Below, piece after piece: positions 1 to 10,000 of a stretch of 64,000 bases of DNA. The position numbers and the translations under genes were made by a program. The DNA is from Girardinichthys multiradiatus (Eukaryota; Chordata; Actinopteri; Cyprinodontiformes; Goodeidae): assembly GCF_021462225.1 (NCBI RefSeq), contig NC_061806.1, forward strand, positions 4,397,234-4,461,233. The letters are read 5' to 3'. Position 1 is the first letter of the stretch, and each line of letters opens with the position of its first letter. The notes below the pieces were generated by a model. That model had not been told where the DNA came from, did no database searches, and worked only from the letters and a program-made list of their open reading frames with translations.

Positions 1-147
1 ATATGTTATTTAACAAACAGGGTATCGTCTCCTTTGTATTTATCTGTTAAACTAGGGTCCAAATACAGTTTTTGCATTTTTTAATAACTGCCTGGCTTTT
101 CTGTAAATTAGATTTCTGTAGAGTAACATACCTCTTTTCCCTCACAG

Positions 148-417
148 TCATCCTGTGCAACTCCATTTCAACCAGCTGATGAAAATCCCCCAGCAGCTTT
201 ACTTCATATACCTGGCGGCCATCCAGCTGTGGAAGTCTCTTCGGCCCTCCCAGATCTTCTGGGAGACATCCCTTTCACATTAGCCCCTCATGTCCTGGCC
301 ATGCAGGCTGGATCCAACCTGCTCCCTGATGTTCTGCTGTCCAGAGACATAAACTACAATCTGGCTAGCTTCCAGTATGACTTCACTTTAGAGAACACTG
401 TTCTCCACAGCAGTTAG
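148..417 (+). CDS. umad1: umad1 terminal coding exon (UMA domain)
   Basis: Last exon of UBAP1-MVB12-associated domain containing 1. In UBAP1 and MVB12 the UMA domain binds the ESCRT-I core; UMAD1 itself is little studied. The exon follows a polypyrimidine tract and AG at 146-147 and is open from 148 to a TAG at 415-417 (89 codons). Seen directly are the UMA hallmark DIPFTLAPHVLAMQ and the closing YDFTLENTVL, which match the C-terminus of human UMAD1 as I remember it, including the end a few residues after the Leu. The N-terminal exons lie left of the window. Its neighbour on the same strand is glcci1, as in mammals. The residues before the UMA motif are poorly conserved, so the exact exon phase is less certain than the identity. 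Confidence 0.86.
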   Translation, partial: SSCATPFQPADENPPAALLHIPGGHPAVEVSSALPDLLGDIPFTLAPHVLAMQAGSNLLPDVLLSRDINYNLASFQYDFTLENTVLHSS

Positions 418-496
418 TCTGTTTGGGTTTTTTCATCATCAGGAGCTTCCTGTTGGCTAATATTGACACTTCAAAAAAAACTAATTAAAAAGTAAA

Positions 497-502
497 AATA
501 AA
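497..502 (+). promoter_or_regulatory. Polyadenylation signal AATAAA, proximal, umad1
   Basis: Canonical hexamer 80 bases after the umad1 stop codon. It would give a very short 3' UTR. A second AATAAA lies at 2047-2052. Which one is used cannot be told from sequence. Confidence 0.4.
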
Positions 503-2046
503 CTGATTTAAATCAGCAGCAGAGAACTGTATAGCTTTACATTTCTCTAGCTGGGTTCTTATCTCTTTTTGGATTTGAAACAGAAAATAAGTGGTTCAGG
601 TTTTACACAATGTTACTGGAGAGAAGCTCAGTTACCCGTTACCTCAGAGAAAAACTAGGGCAGTTATCATTTGGTCCTGTTGTTAGGCACACCGCTGGCA
701 CTCTGTGTTGCTGCTGTAATTTGTTTGAGAAGAAGTCCTATTTAATCCATCTTTGGCTCCAGGTTGTGGAGTTTGTCATGTTGTATCATAAATGATTTGA
801 TCTCCACTTATTTTTTGCAATATGAAAGTCTGCATAGCATATTAGTCCTGTGGCAACAAACACACCACTCTCCCAAGGTTTCAGATCAAGTAAAAAGTGA
901 ATGTATTCAAGATTGAAGCTGTTGGTCAGAAAATGTGTTTGTATGTAGGAACAGCTTCAAAACTCACATAAATGGCATTGGTGTGAAAGCTTACCAAACC
1001 TCTAATATCTTCAACATCCGTCTGTTAGTGAAACAGAAATGCTAAACAGACAACATTGTGACAAAAACAGCTCAGGATTGGCTGTTTGTCTTTGGAACAG
1101 TTTAGCTCCAGTTAGATTTTCTTAACAGCGTGATCCACTTTACTTAAGTTTCAAAGAGATGTAAAAGGTCATTTCTTTAGACTAGGCAGCCACTCACTGT
1201 TACCTAGGTAAGAGAGAAAAAAAAGCTTGAAAAATGAATGTATAAATAATTATGTTTAATGAGATCCATGTCAAACAAATCAGAGGAGATTGGACATACT
1301 GGAAACACTGGAAACCAAAAAAAAAAACAGCCTATATTTGCTGTGAAATATGTAGCAAAAAGTGGGTTCATTTCCCACTGACTACCTTTTCCCCTTTTAA
1401 TTACGGTCTTTTCTCTCATCCAGCATTTTTTTCTTCCATTAAATTATTGAGTCACTTGTGAGATTTTTCTTTGTGCTTTTCTATGGCCTACCTATTTTCG
1501 ATAGAAGTTAGTCAAATACAAACATCCAGATTTTGTTTAGGACACATGTTTTGTCTCTGTAAAAGTTGTAATGACAGAATGCACACAGTACACAGCGGGA
1601 ACCCACAGGGGGACTGTGTTGTATTTCTACATTTGAACAATATCATGATGATATATTCCACTTGTACAGTTTAACAACAACATAGCGTCTTTTTCTTTCA
1701 CTTCAATTGTCTTGTGCTTGAGCTAATTTTAGTGAGAAGACTTTTCTCATTCTAAGCTTTAGATGTTAGCACCCAGTCAGTTTGTTCATGTTGGTTGCTA
1801 GTTAAGTCTTTACACCTGTTGCAAAAGCTTTGCACTGATTTTAACGTATCAGCCAATATACAAACCTTGTGTTTCTTAGTTGGATAAACTGTATTATAAC
1901 ATATATAACGTTGCCTTTCCTTGGTTCTTTTTTTAGTGCTGCTTGTTCTCTGGTTAATGTTCTATGTTCAGCCATCTTTACCAAGCCGTTTCTTTTCAAA
2001 TGAACAGAATTCTCTATCACCTGTGCCTTTATCATACAGACTACCG

Positions 2047-2052
2047 AATAAA
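2047..2052 (+). promoter_or_regulatory. Polyadenylation signal AATAAA, distal, umad1 candidate
   Basis: Second canonical hexamer downstream of umad1, about 1.6 kb after the stop. The stretch 418-2046 has no recognisable gene or repeat and could be a long 3' UTR. Confidence 0.3.
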
Positions 2053-2059
2053 ATCGTTT

Positions 2060-3000
2060 TCTTCTAACAACTTATGTTGTGAGTTATTAAGATTATGTTG
2101 GTAGCGGTTGAAACTCTGGCTGATAAATTCCGTTCCACTTATACAATCCTAATGGGCAACAAAACATCTGTTTGACCTCTTCTGTTTTAGGAGGACAGAA
2201 GCTCTGTCAGAACCACACTGACACAAGCAGCAATCTACAGCTGATTAGTATTATTTTATTGTTGGTTAACAGTAAAAGAAGGCAGTTTGTTAAGGTCCAA
2301 AAATGTAAATAAACAACCTTAGGAACCAGGAGTTTCTACTGGCAGATAATATAAACAGAAACAGAGGAGACACGCACAGGTCATGACTGTTAGTCATTGC
2401 TTTATCAAGGAGGATTAAGTAAAATAATTTAGAGTAAAAGTTTATTGCACCAAAAGATGTCCCTTCATTTAGCATTAGCAACTATATCCTGGAAACAAGT
2501 TTCTATGACTGCATAGAAACAGGTTTCTATGTCTGTTCACACCATTCTGTTGTAGATTTGCTGCTGTTTGGATCATAGTTGACCCAGTCTAGTCCAAGCC
2601 TTAGCTGTTTGACACCTGTAGAGTCAATAGATGGAGCTCATTTTAAACACTGCATTGACTTAGGGAAGACTGGCGATTGTCATAAATGCTTCTCACTGGT
2701 GAATATTCTTAGTCACTTTACAACTTGTTTAGAAATGACCTTATAACCCGTCAGCAACAGGAATATTCGCTTCAGCTAAATCATGGTCATTGTCTGTCCT
2801 TGGCATTGTGTTGTGACACAAGCGAGTTTGCTGCAAACCAGTAAACTGCCAAAATGGTATTCATAGTCTTTTCCCCTGACTGTATAGTCAAAGTAAGCCA
2901 GTCTTTTGTCTGTGTGTCAAACCCAGGGGCACATGCTTTTAATCAGGCAGAGAAGGCAATACAACAGTCAATAAAAAGGAGGTCAGAAAATTATTACAAT
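2060..3000. other. Intergenic DNA without recognised features
   Basis: No gene, RNA or repeat family recognised. A small perfect inverted repeat (GTTTCTATG / CATAGAAAC, 4-base loop) lies at 2499-2520. Short open frames here show no known motif. Confidence 0.5.
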
Positions 3001-3229
3001 AAGATAAGAAAATTCCAGGTCTCTTGAGCATCTCCTCTCAGGTGTTACGTCCACCAGGCTCGTTTGGTGGGGTAACATTGAAGGAGACCACACAAGGATT
3101 TTCTTACAAAAACAAAAGGATTGTTTACTTAAAGAAATTAAACCTGAAAAGGAATACCTGATATGAGAAACCAAAATTAAGATTAATCAAAGCCCAGACA
3201 CAATAACCTAAAGCCAAAAACCAACCTTA

Positions 3230-4022
3230 CAACCAAATCAGCGGGTGGAATTGCAGGAGAGCCTCCCTTGTGCTGCATACATGGCAGCTTTTAAGCAGTA
3301 GCAGCATTTTTTGATGTAGGAGATGGAAAACTAGCAATAGCTTGGACCTTAGCCTGCACACAGTAGCTTTTGCAAATTCACATTTTGCCAAGTTTACTGT
3401 TAAATAAGCGTCTTGAAGACAATGAAACAATCCCCGGATACATAATATGTGTTCAGGCCATGTATCACCACTTCATCATCCAAGTAGACAGCACACCCTT
3501 TCAGGGGAGCAACCACTTGGTTCATCAATCGCTGGAATATGGCTGGTGCATTCCGAAGACCAAAACTCATTACTGTATAAGAATATAACCGAGATGGTAT
3601 AGTAAAAGAAGAAACCTTTTGGGCTCAAGCAGACAAGGGCACTTGATAATAACCTTTGAGCAAATCAGATTTACTCACAAACTTAGTCCCAACACGATCA
3701 ACACAGTCTTCCATCCGAGGAAATGGATATGAGTCAGGTTTTTGCTTTTCAGTTTCCTGTTGTCAGTACAGAATCTATAACCATCAGGTTTATTTACCAA
3801 CAAACACGGTGAAGCCCAACTGGAACAGGATGGTTTAGCCATTCCATTTTCCAACAAATACTGAACTTCTGACTCCAAACATTCAACACAAAAGAAATGC
3901 TGATGGATGGGATGCACTTTTTCTACATCAATATCATGCTCAACTAAATTAGTACGTGTTGGAAAATCCAAAACTAACTGCTTCAACTGCTGACTTCTTT
4001 CTGCAGACAAATGACCCAATAA
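3230..4022 (-). pseudogene. Gypsy (Gmr1-like) reverse transcriptase relic
   Basis: Minus-strand fragments match gypsy RT in order: PTRTNLVEHDIDV, LLENGMAKPSCSSWASPCLL, KPDGYRFCTDNRKL, then FVSKSDLLKGYYQVPLS, SFGLRNAPAIFQRLMNQVV and the catalytic YLDD near 3485. They finish with LTVNLAKCEFAKATV from the thumb region. The frame changes several times and an in-frame stop follows the YYQVPLS block, so no functional enzyme is encoded. RNase H was not recognised below 3230. The upstream end is cut by the Tc1 element whose TA duplication begins at 4023. Low-coordinate sequence down to about 3010 is probably the element's 3' region. Confidence 0.8.
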
Positions 4023-4024
4023 TA

Positions 4025-5471
4025 CACTGCTCAAAAAAATAAAGGGAACACTTAAACAACACAATATAACTCCAAGCACATCAAACTTCTGTAAAATCAA
4101 ATTGTCCACTTAGGAAGCAACACTGATTGACAATCAATTTCACATGCTGTTGTGCAAATGGAATAGACAACAGGGGGAAATCTTTGGCGATTAGCAAGAC
4201 ACACTCAATAAAGGAGCGGTTCTGCAGGTGGGACCACAGACCACTTCTCAGTACCGATGCTTTCTGGCTGATGTTTTGGTCACTTTTGAATGTTGGTGGT
4301 GCTTTCACACTCGTGGTAGCATGAGACGGACTCTACAACCCACACAAGTGGCTCAGGTTGTGCAGCCCATCCAGGATGGCACATCAATGCAAGCTGTGGC
4401 AAGAAGGTTTGCTGTGTCTGTCAGCGTAGTGTCCAGAGCCTGGAGGCATTACCAGGAGACAGGCCAGTACACCAGGAGACCTGGAGGAGGATGTAGGAGG
4501 GCAACAACCCAGCAGCAGGACCGCTGCCTCCGCCTTTGTGCAAGGAGGATCAGGAGGAGCACTGCCAGAGCCCTGCAAAATGACGTCCATCAGGCCACAA
4601 ATGTGCATGTGTCTGCACAAACGGTTAGAAAACGACTCCATGAGGATGGTATGAGGGCCCGACGTCCACAAATGGGGGTTGTGCTCACAGCCCAACACCA
4701 TGCAGGACGCTTGGCATTTGCCAGAGAACACCAGGATTGGCAAATTTACCACTGGCGCCCTGAGCTCTTCACAGATGAAAACAGGTTCACACTGAGCACA
4801 TGTGACAGACGTGACAGAGTCTGGAAACACCGTGGAGAGCGATCTGCTGCCTGCAACATCCTTCAGCATAACCGGTTTGGCAGTGGGTCAGTAATGGTGT
4901 GGGGTGGCATTTCTTTCCATGTGCTTCCCAGAGGTAGCCTAACTGCCATTAGGTACCAAGATGAGATCCTCAGACCCCTTGTGAGACCATATGCTGGTGC
5001 GGTTGGCCCTGGGTTCCTCCTAATGCAGGACAATGCTAGACCTCATGTGGCTGGAGTGTGTCAGAAGTTCCAGCAAGATGAAGACATTGAAGCTATGGAC
5101 TAGTCCAGGTCTGGGAGGAGATCCCTCAGGAGACCATCCATCGTCTCATCAGGAGCATGTCCAGGTGTTGTAGGGAGGTCATACAGACACGTGGAGGCCA
5201 CAGACAATACTGAGCCTCATTTTGACTTGTTTTAAGGACATTACATCAAAGTTGGATCAGCCTCTAGTGTGTTTTTCCACTTTAATTTTGTGTGTGACTC
5301 CAAATCCAGGCCTCCATTGGTTAATAAATTTGATTTCCATTGATGATTTTTGTGTTATTTTGTTGTCAGCACATTCAACTTTGTACAGAACAAAGTATTC
5401 AATGAGAATATTTAATTTATTCAGATCTAGGATGTGTTATTTGAGTGTTCCCTTTATTTTTTTAAGCAGTG
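4025..5471 (+). mobile_element. Tc1-like DNA transposon, internally deleted
   Basis: Bounded by TA at 4023-4024 and 5472-5473, with matching inverted ends. The left end begins CACTGCTCAAAAAAATAAAG and the right end is its complement with one change (C to T). Length is 1447 bp. It sits inside the gypsy relic, between integrase C-terminal and RT sequence, so it is younger than that element. It carries a plus-strand transposase gene missing part of the catalytic region (see 4321-5103). Confidence 0.9.
4321..5217 (+). pseudogene. Tc1-like transposase with deletion of the third catalytic block
   Basis: DDE transposase that would cut and paste the surrounding element. The first in-frame ATG is at 4321; the open frame also extends upstream without an ATG. 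Visible parts are an N-terminal helix-turn-helix region ([18 protein letters not shown]), first Asp in ELFTDENRF, a [11 protein letters not shown] block and second Asp in [10 protein letters not shown]. After EDIEAMD the frame meets TAG at 5101-5103. The usual SPDLNPIE block with the catalytic Glu is absent. The family's C-terminal tail (VQVWEEIPQETIHRLI) resumes in another frame from 5103 and ends at the TGA around 5213. This is an internal deletion of roughly 40 codons with frame change, so the copy cannot encode an active enzyme. Confidence 0.85.
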
Positions 5472-5473
5472 TA

Positions 5474-5838
5474 GTTGTAAGTTGGATAATATCACAGAGT
5501 TCTTGAGTCTGGGCTGGAACAGAGCATCATCTGGACTCTGCACATCCTCATCCAACCTGTCTATAGATCAAGTCTACTTTCACAGAAGAGGCAACGGCCT
5601 TCACTTCTTTCTCTTCCGGAATCCGACTGAAGTAAGGCTTTAGTAAATTTACATGGCAAAACTGAATCGGTCGTTTCCAATCTTGGATAGAAACCACATA
5701 ATCTTGCACCGACACCTGTTTCAAAACAGAATATGGACCATAGAACTTTGCCTGAATGGGAGAACCTTGAACAGGAAGTAAAGCAAGGACCTTGTCTCCT
5801 GGGTGAAACCCAATTCTTAGCCTTCTGGTCAAACCATT
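5474..5838 (-). pseudogene. Gypsy (Gmr1-like) integrase C-terminal relic
   Basis: Minus-strand open frame with GDKVLALLPVQGSPIQAKF, YGPYSVLKQV and HVNLLKPYFSRIPEE, the GPY/F-type module that ends gypsy integrases, followed by a linker toward RT. In the intact arrangement this would run directly into the RT at 4022 once the Tc1 insertion is removed, which supports the integrase-before-RT order. On the other side the frame is cut by the DD36E element starting at 5881. The second and third catalytic acidic residues of the integrase core are not present anywhere nearby, so the core was lost before or during that insertion. Confidence 0.75.
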
Positions 5839-5996
5839 GTTTCATTTTTCTTTAAACCCTTTTAAGATTCTCAGAAGCTACAGGGGTTGGACAATGAAAG
5901 TGAAACACCTGGTTTTAGACCACAATAATTTATTAGTATGGTGTAGGGCCTCCTTTTGCGGCCAATACAGCGTCAATTTGTCTTGGGAATGACATA

Positions 5997-7564
5997 CAGG
6001 TCCTTCTCAAAAAATTAGCATATTGTGATAAAGTTCATTATTTTCTATAATGTAATGATGAAAATTTAACATTCATATATTTTAGATTCATTGCACACTA
6101 ACTGAAATATTTCAGGTCTTTTATTGTCTTAATACAGATGATTTTGGCATACAGCTCATGAAAACCCAAAATTCCTATCTCACAAAATTAGCATATTTCA
6201 TCCGACCAATAAAAGAAAAGTGTTTTTAATACAAACAACGTCAACCTTCAAATAATCATGTACAGTTATGCACTCAATACTTGGTCGGGAATCCTTTTGC
6301 AGAAATGACTGCTTCAATGCGGCGTGGCATGGAGGCAATCAGCCTGTGGCACTGCTGAGGTCTTATGGAGGCCCAGGATGCTTCGATAGCGGCCTTTAGC
6401 TTATCCAGAGTGTTGGGTCTTGAGTCTCTCAACGTTCTCTTCACAATATCCCACAGATTCTCTATGGGGTTCAGGTCAGGAGAGTTGTCAGGCAAATTGA
6501 GCATAGTGATACCATGGTCAGTAAACTATTTACCAGTGGTTTTGGCACTGTGAGCAGGTGCCAGGTCGTGCTGAAAAATGAAATCTTCATCTCCATAAAG
6601 CTTTTCAGCAGATGGAAGCATGAAGTGCTCCAAAATCTCCTGATAGCTAGCTGCATTGACCCTGCCCTTGATAAAACACAGTGGACCAACACCAGCAGCT
6701 GACACAGCACCCCAGACCATCACTGACTGTGGGTACTTGACACTGGACTTCTGGCATTTTGGCATTTCCTTCTCCCCAGTCTTCCTCCAGACTCTGGCAC
6801 CTTGATTTCCGAATGACATGCAGAATTTGCTTTCATCCGAAAAAAGTACTTTGGACCACTGAGCAACAGTCCAGTGCTGCTTCTCTGTAGCCCAGGTCTG
6901 GGGAATGCGGCACCTGTAGCCCATTTCCTGCACACGCCTGTGCACGGTGGCTCTGTATGTTTCTACTCCAGACTCAGTCCACTGCTTCCGCAGGTCCCCC
7001 AAGGTCTGGAATCGGCCCTTCTCCACAATCTTCCTCAGGGTCCGGTCACCTCTTCTCGTTGTGCAGTGTTTTCTGCCACACTTTTTCCTTCCCACAGACT
7101 TCCCACTGAGGTGCCTTGATACAGCACTCTGGGAACAGCCTATTCGTTCAGAAATGTCTTTCTGTGTCTTACCCTCTTGCTTGAGGGTGTCAATAGTGGC
7201 CTTCTGGACAGCAGTCAGGTTGGCAGTCTTACCCATGATTGGGGTTTTGAGTGATGAACCAGGCTGGGAGTTTTAAAGGCCTCAGGAATCTTTTGCAGGT
7301 GTTTAGAGTTAACTCGTTGATTCAGATGATTAGGTTCATAGCTCGTTTAGAGACCCTTTTAATTATATGCTAATTTTGTGAGATAGGAATTTTGGGTTTT
7401 CATGAGCTGTATGCCAAAATCATCCGTATTAAGACAATAAAAGACCTGAAATATTTCAGTTAGTGTGCAATGAATCTAAAATATATGAATGTTAAATTTT
7501 CATCATGACATTATGGAAAATAATGAACTTTATCACAATATGCTAATATTTTGAGAAGGACCTG
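5997..7564 (-). mobile_element. DD34E Tc1-like transposon, copy 1 (nested)
   Basis: TA at 5995-5996 and 7565-7566. Each end begins CAGGTCCTTCTCAAAA or a close variant. Length is 1568 bp. The inverted ends are about 200 bp long, with an outer motif CTCAAAAAATTAGCATAT and an inner motif CTCACAAAATTAGCATAT, the IR/DR arrangement known from Sleeping Beauty-type elements. It lies within DD36E copy 1. Confidence 0.92.
6274..7236 (-). pseudogene. DD34E Tc1-like transposase, copy 1, single nonsense codon
   Basis: Minus-strand transposase of family length (320 codons): MGKTANLTAVQKATIDTLKQ, helix-turn-helix ERIGCSQSAVSRHL, first Asp in VLFSDESKFC, second in FQHDLAPAHS, and Glu in NSPDLNPIENLW. The frame is otherwise open, but a TAG at 6526-6528 replaces the Trp codon present in copies 2 and 3 (KWFTDHG). 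This truncates the protein after the second Asp, so the copy is inactive. Sequence is otherwise very close to the other copies, indicating a recent insertion. Confidence 0.9.
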
Positions 7565-8725
7565 TATACAAGTCCTGCACAGTGGTCAGAGGAATTTTAA
7601 GCCATTCTTCTTGCAGGATAGTGGCCAGGTCACTACGTGATTCTGGTGGAGGAAAACGTTTCCTGACTCGCACCTCCAAAACACCCCAAAGTGTCTCAAT
7701 AATATTTAGATCTGGTGACTGTGCAGGCCATGGGAGATGTTCAACTTCACTTCAACTTCATGTTCATCAAACCAATCTTTCACCAGTCTTGCTGTGTGTA
7801 TTGGTGCATTGTCATCCTGATACACGGCACCGCCTTCAGGATACAATGTTTGAACCATTGGATGCACATGGTCCTCAAGAATGGTTCGGTAGTCCTTGGC
7901 AGTGACGCGCCCATCTAGCACAAGTATTGGGCCAAGGGAATGCCATGATATGGCAGCCCAAACCATCACTGATCCACCCCCATGCTTCACTCTGGGCATG
8001 CAACAGTCTGGGTGGTATGCTTCTTTGGGGCTTCTACGCACCGTAACTCTTCCGGATGTGGGGAAAACAGTAAAGGTGGACTCATCAGAGAATAATATGT
8101 TTCACATTGTCCACAGCCCAAGATTTGTGCTCCTTGCACCATTGAAACTGACGTTTGGTGTTGGCATGAGTGACCAAAGGTTTCGCTATAGCAGCCCGGC
8201 CGTGTATATTGACCCTGTGGAGCTCCCGACGGACAGTTCTGGTGGAAACAGGAGAGTTGAGGTGCACATTTAATTCTGCCGTGATTTGGGCAGCCGTGGT
8301 TTTGTATTTTTTGGATACAATCCGGGTTAGCACCAGAACATCCCTTTCAGACAGCTTCCTCTTGCGTCCACAGTTAATCCTATTGGATGTGGTTCGTCCT
8401 TCTTGGTGGTATGCTGACATTTCCCTGGATACCGTGGCTCTTGATACATCACAAAGACTTGCTGTCTTGGTCACAAATGCGCCAGCAAGACGTGCACCAA
8501 CAATTTGTCCTCTTTTGAACTCTGGTATGTCACCCATAATGTTGTGTGCATTTCAATATTTTGAGCAAAACTGTGCTCTTACCCTGCTAATTGAACCTTC
8601 ACACTCTGCTCTTACTGGTGCAATGTGCAATCAATGAAGACTGGCTACCAGGCTGGTCCAATTTAGCCATGAAACCTCCCACACTAAAATGACAGGTGTT
8701 TCAGTTTCATTGTCCAACCCCTGTA

Positions 8726-9120
8726 ACTGTCAGCAAATACACAGATCCAGACTTTGAAGGACTCAGTGGGCCAACACAATCTATGATTAAATGTTCAAAA
8801 GGCTTCCAACTGCAGGTATGGAAAAAAGAGGAAAAGGTTTTAGATTTTGAATTGTTTTTCCAGTTAACTGGCAAGTATGACAAGTCTTAATAAAATAAGT
8901 GACATCTTTTTTCAGACGCAGCCACTAAAAGTGACGCAAAACTCAATGGTAAGTCTTATTTACATCTAGATGGCCAGACAGTTCTCCATGTGTACTTTTT
9001 ATAACAAGGTTCCTGAACTTAACTGGAACTACAACTTGATAGACTAGACCAACAATATTCCTGTCACTATAAGGCAACCATTTACGCACCAACAGGTTAT
9101 CTTGTATTCTCTTCATCCCT
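8726..9120 (-). pseudogene. Gypsy (Gmr1-like) integrase zinc-binding domain and start of catalytic core
   Basis: On the minus strand: RKWLPYSDRNIVGLVYQVVV, then HGELSGHLDVNKTYH (first two His of the HHCC finger), a stop, FIKTCHTCQLTGKT (the two Cys), and after a frame change EHLIIDCVGPLSPSKSGSVY with the first catalytic Asp in IIDCVGPL. These are standard integrase blocks of gypsy elements. The remaining core is missing; the next recognisable block is the C-terminal region at 5838. Confidence 0.78.
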
Positions 9121-9672
9121 CTTTCTTTCCTCCATTCTATTCTTCTCTGTTTCGTGCTTCTTTTTTTTTCCTTTTCATTTCTCTCTCCGTGTCTGTAACA
9201 AATGAAATAATCCCAAAGCAGTTTCTAATAAAGTTTATTTTATAAATATCAAACAGAGCTTTAAAGGGTTAGATGTGATGCTCCACTTGTGAAAGTAAAT
9301 GTGTAGGGCTTTTTCTTGGCACTCGGACAACAATTGCGAACGCTACTCTGCCGGACAGGACACGGTTAAAAGAACGTCGCTGCATTAATGAGCTGAGTCT
9401 CTTACCACACACTGCAACTGGCTACAACAGGCTGTCCAGTGTATCTCACAGCATGATGTCACAACTGGCAATGAGTTGCACATGTGCAGAGTTTTTGCTC
9501 ACTCTGATGATAGTATGCCTTTTTTTACATTTGTTTAGGAACAAAACCATAACAGAAAAAAACATATACTGTATACAGAAAAAAAGATAATAATTTAGTG
9601 CAATAAACCAAAACAACTACTGTCAAAATTAAATTGGTGCTGTAGGGTTTAAGCTTTTTAATGGGAGATATA
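9121..9672. other. Unassigned stretch next to the gypsy relic
   Basis: Contains a pyrimidine-rich strand (9110-9180) and a short CpG-bearing part near 9330-9400. It could be gag or LTR remains of the gypsy element or host DNA. I see no protein motif that decides this. Confidence 0.35.
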
Positions 9673-10000
9673 CAGGTCCTTCTCAAAATATTAGCATATT
9701 GTGATAAAGTTCATTATTTTCCATAATGTCATGATGAAAATTTAACATTCATATATTTTAGATTCATTGCACACTAACTGAAATATTTCAGGTCTTTTAT
9801 TGTCTTAATACGGATTATTTTGGCATACAGCTCATGAAAACCCAAAATTCCTATCTCACAAAATTAGCATATCATTAAAAGGGTCTCTAAACGAGCTATG
9901 AACCTAATCATCTGAATCAACGAGTTAACTCTAAACACCTGCAAAAGATTCCTGAGGCCTTTAAAACTCCCAGCCTGGTTCATCACTCAAAACTCCAATC

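Larger units (their letters stand above)
5933..8537 (-). pseudogene. DD36E Tc1-like transposase, copy 1, broken by insertion and frameshifts
   Basis: Starts with MGDIPEFKRGQIVGARLAGA at 8537 and carries the helix-turn-helix region. The frame is lost around 8085-8041, resumes through HGGGSVMVWAAIS and VYQDDNAPIHTARLVKDWF, then shifts again near 7745. The DD34E element is inserted between DLY and MSFPR, close to the C-terminus. At the codon where copies 2 and 3 have TGA, this copy has CAA, and the frame then runs to IDAVLAAKGGPTPY and a TAA at 5933-5935. It is non-functional, but it shows the longer C-terminus of the family. Confidence 0.85.
5881..8723 (-). mobile_element. DD36E Tc1-like transposon, copy 1, carrying a nested DD34E element
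   Basis: TA at 5879-5880 and 8724-8725. Ends are CAGGGGTTGGACAATGAAA and its complement. Without the 1568-bp nested insert and its extra TA the element is 1273 bp, close to copies 2 and 3 (1270 bp each). Its transposase lies on the minus strand. It inserted in the integrase part of the gypsy relic and was later hit by the DD34E element at 5997-7564. Confidence 0.92.
3010..9120 (-). mobile_element. Decayed Gmr1-like Ty3/gypsy retrotransposon, split by three DNA transposons
   Basis: Read on the minus strand, from high to low coordinates, the fragments are: integrase zinc finger and start of the catalytic core (9100-8726), integrase C-terminal GPY/F-like region (5838-5548), then reverse transcriptase (4022-3230). 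In ordinary Ty3/gypsy elements integrase follows RT and RNase H. Integrase before RT is the known hallmark of Gmr1-like fish elements. Stops, frameshifts and a large loss of the integrase core make it inactive. The left end near 3040-3080 may be LTR-derived, but I see no matching second LTR, so the outer borders are approximate. Interruptions are Tc1 4025-5471 and the nested pair within 5881-8723. Confidence 0.75.

Noticed and set aside
4384..4869. 161-codon minus-strand frame
   Set aside because: Lies antisense to the Tc1 transposase, with no motif. It is a shadow of the plus-strand gene.
8170..8637. 155-codon frames antisense to the DD36E transposases (also near 11380 and 45220)
   Set aside because: They repeat in every copy because they mirror the transposase N-terminal region. 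No independent evidence for a protein.
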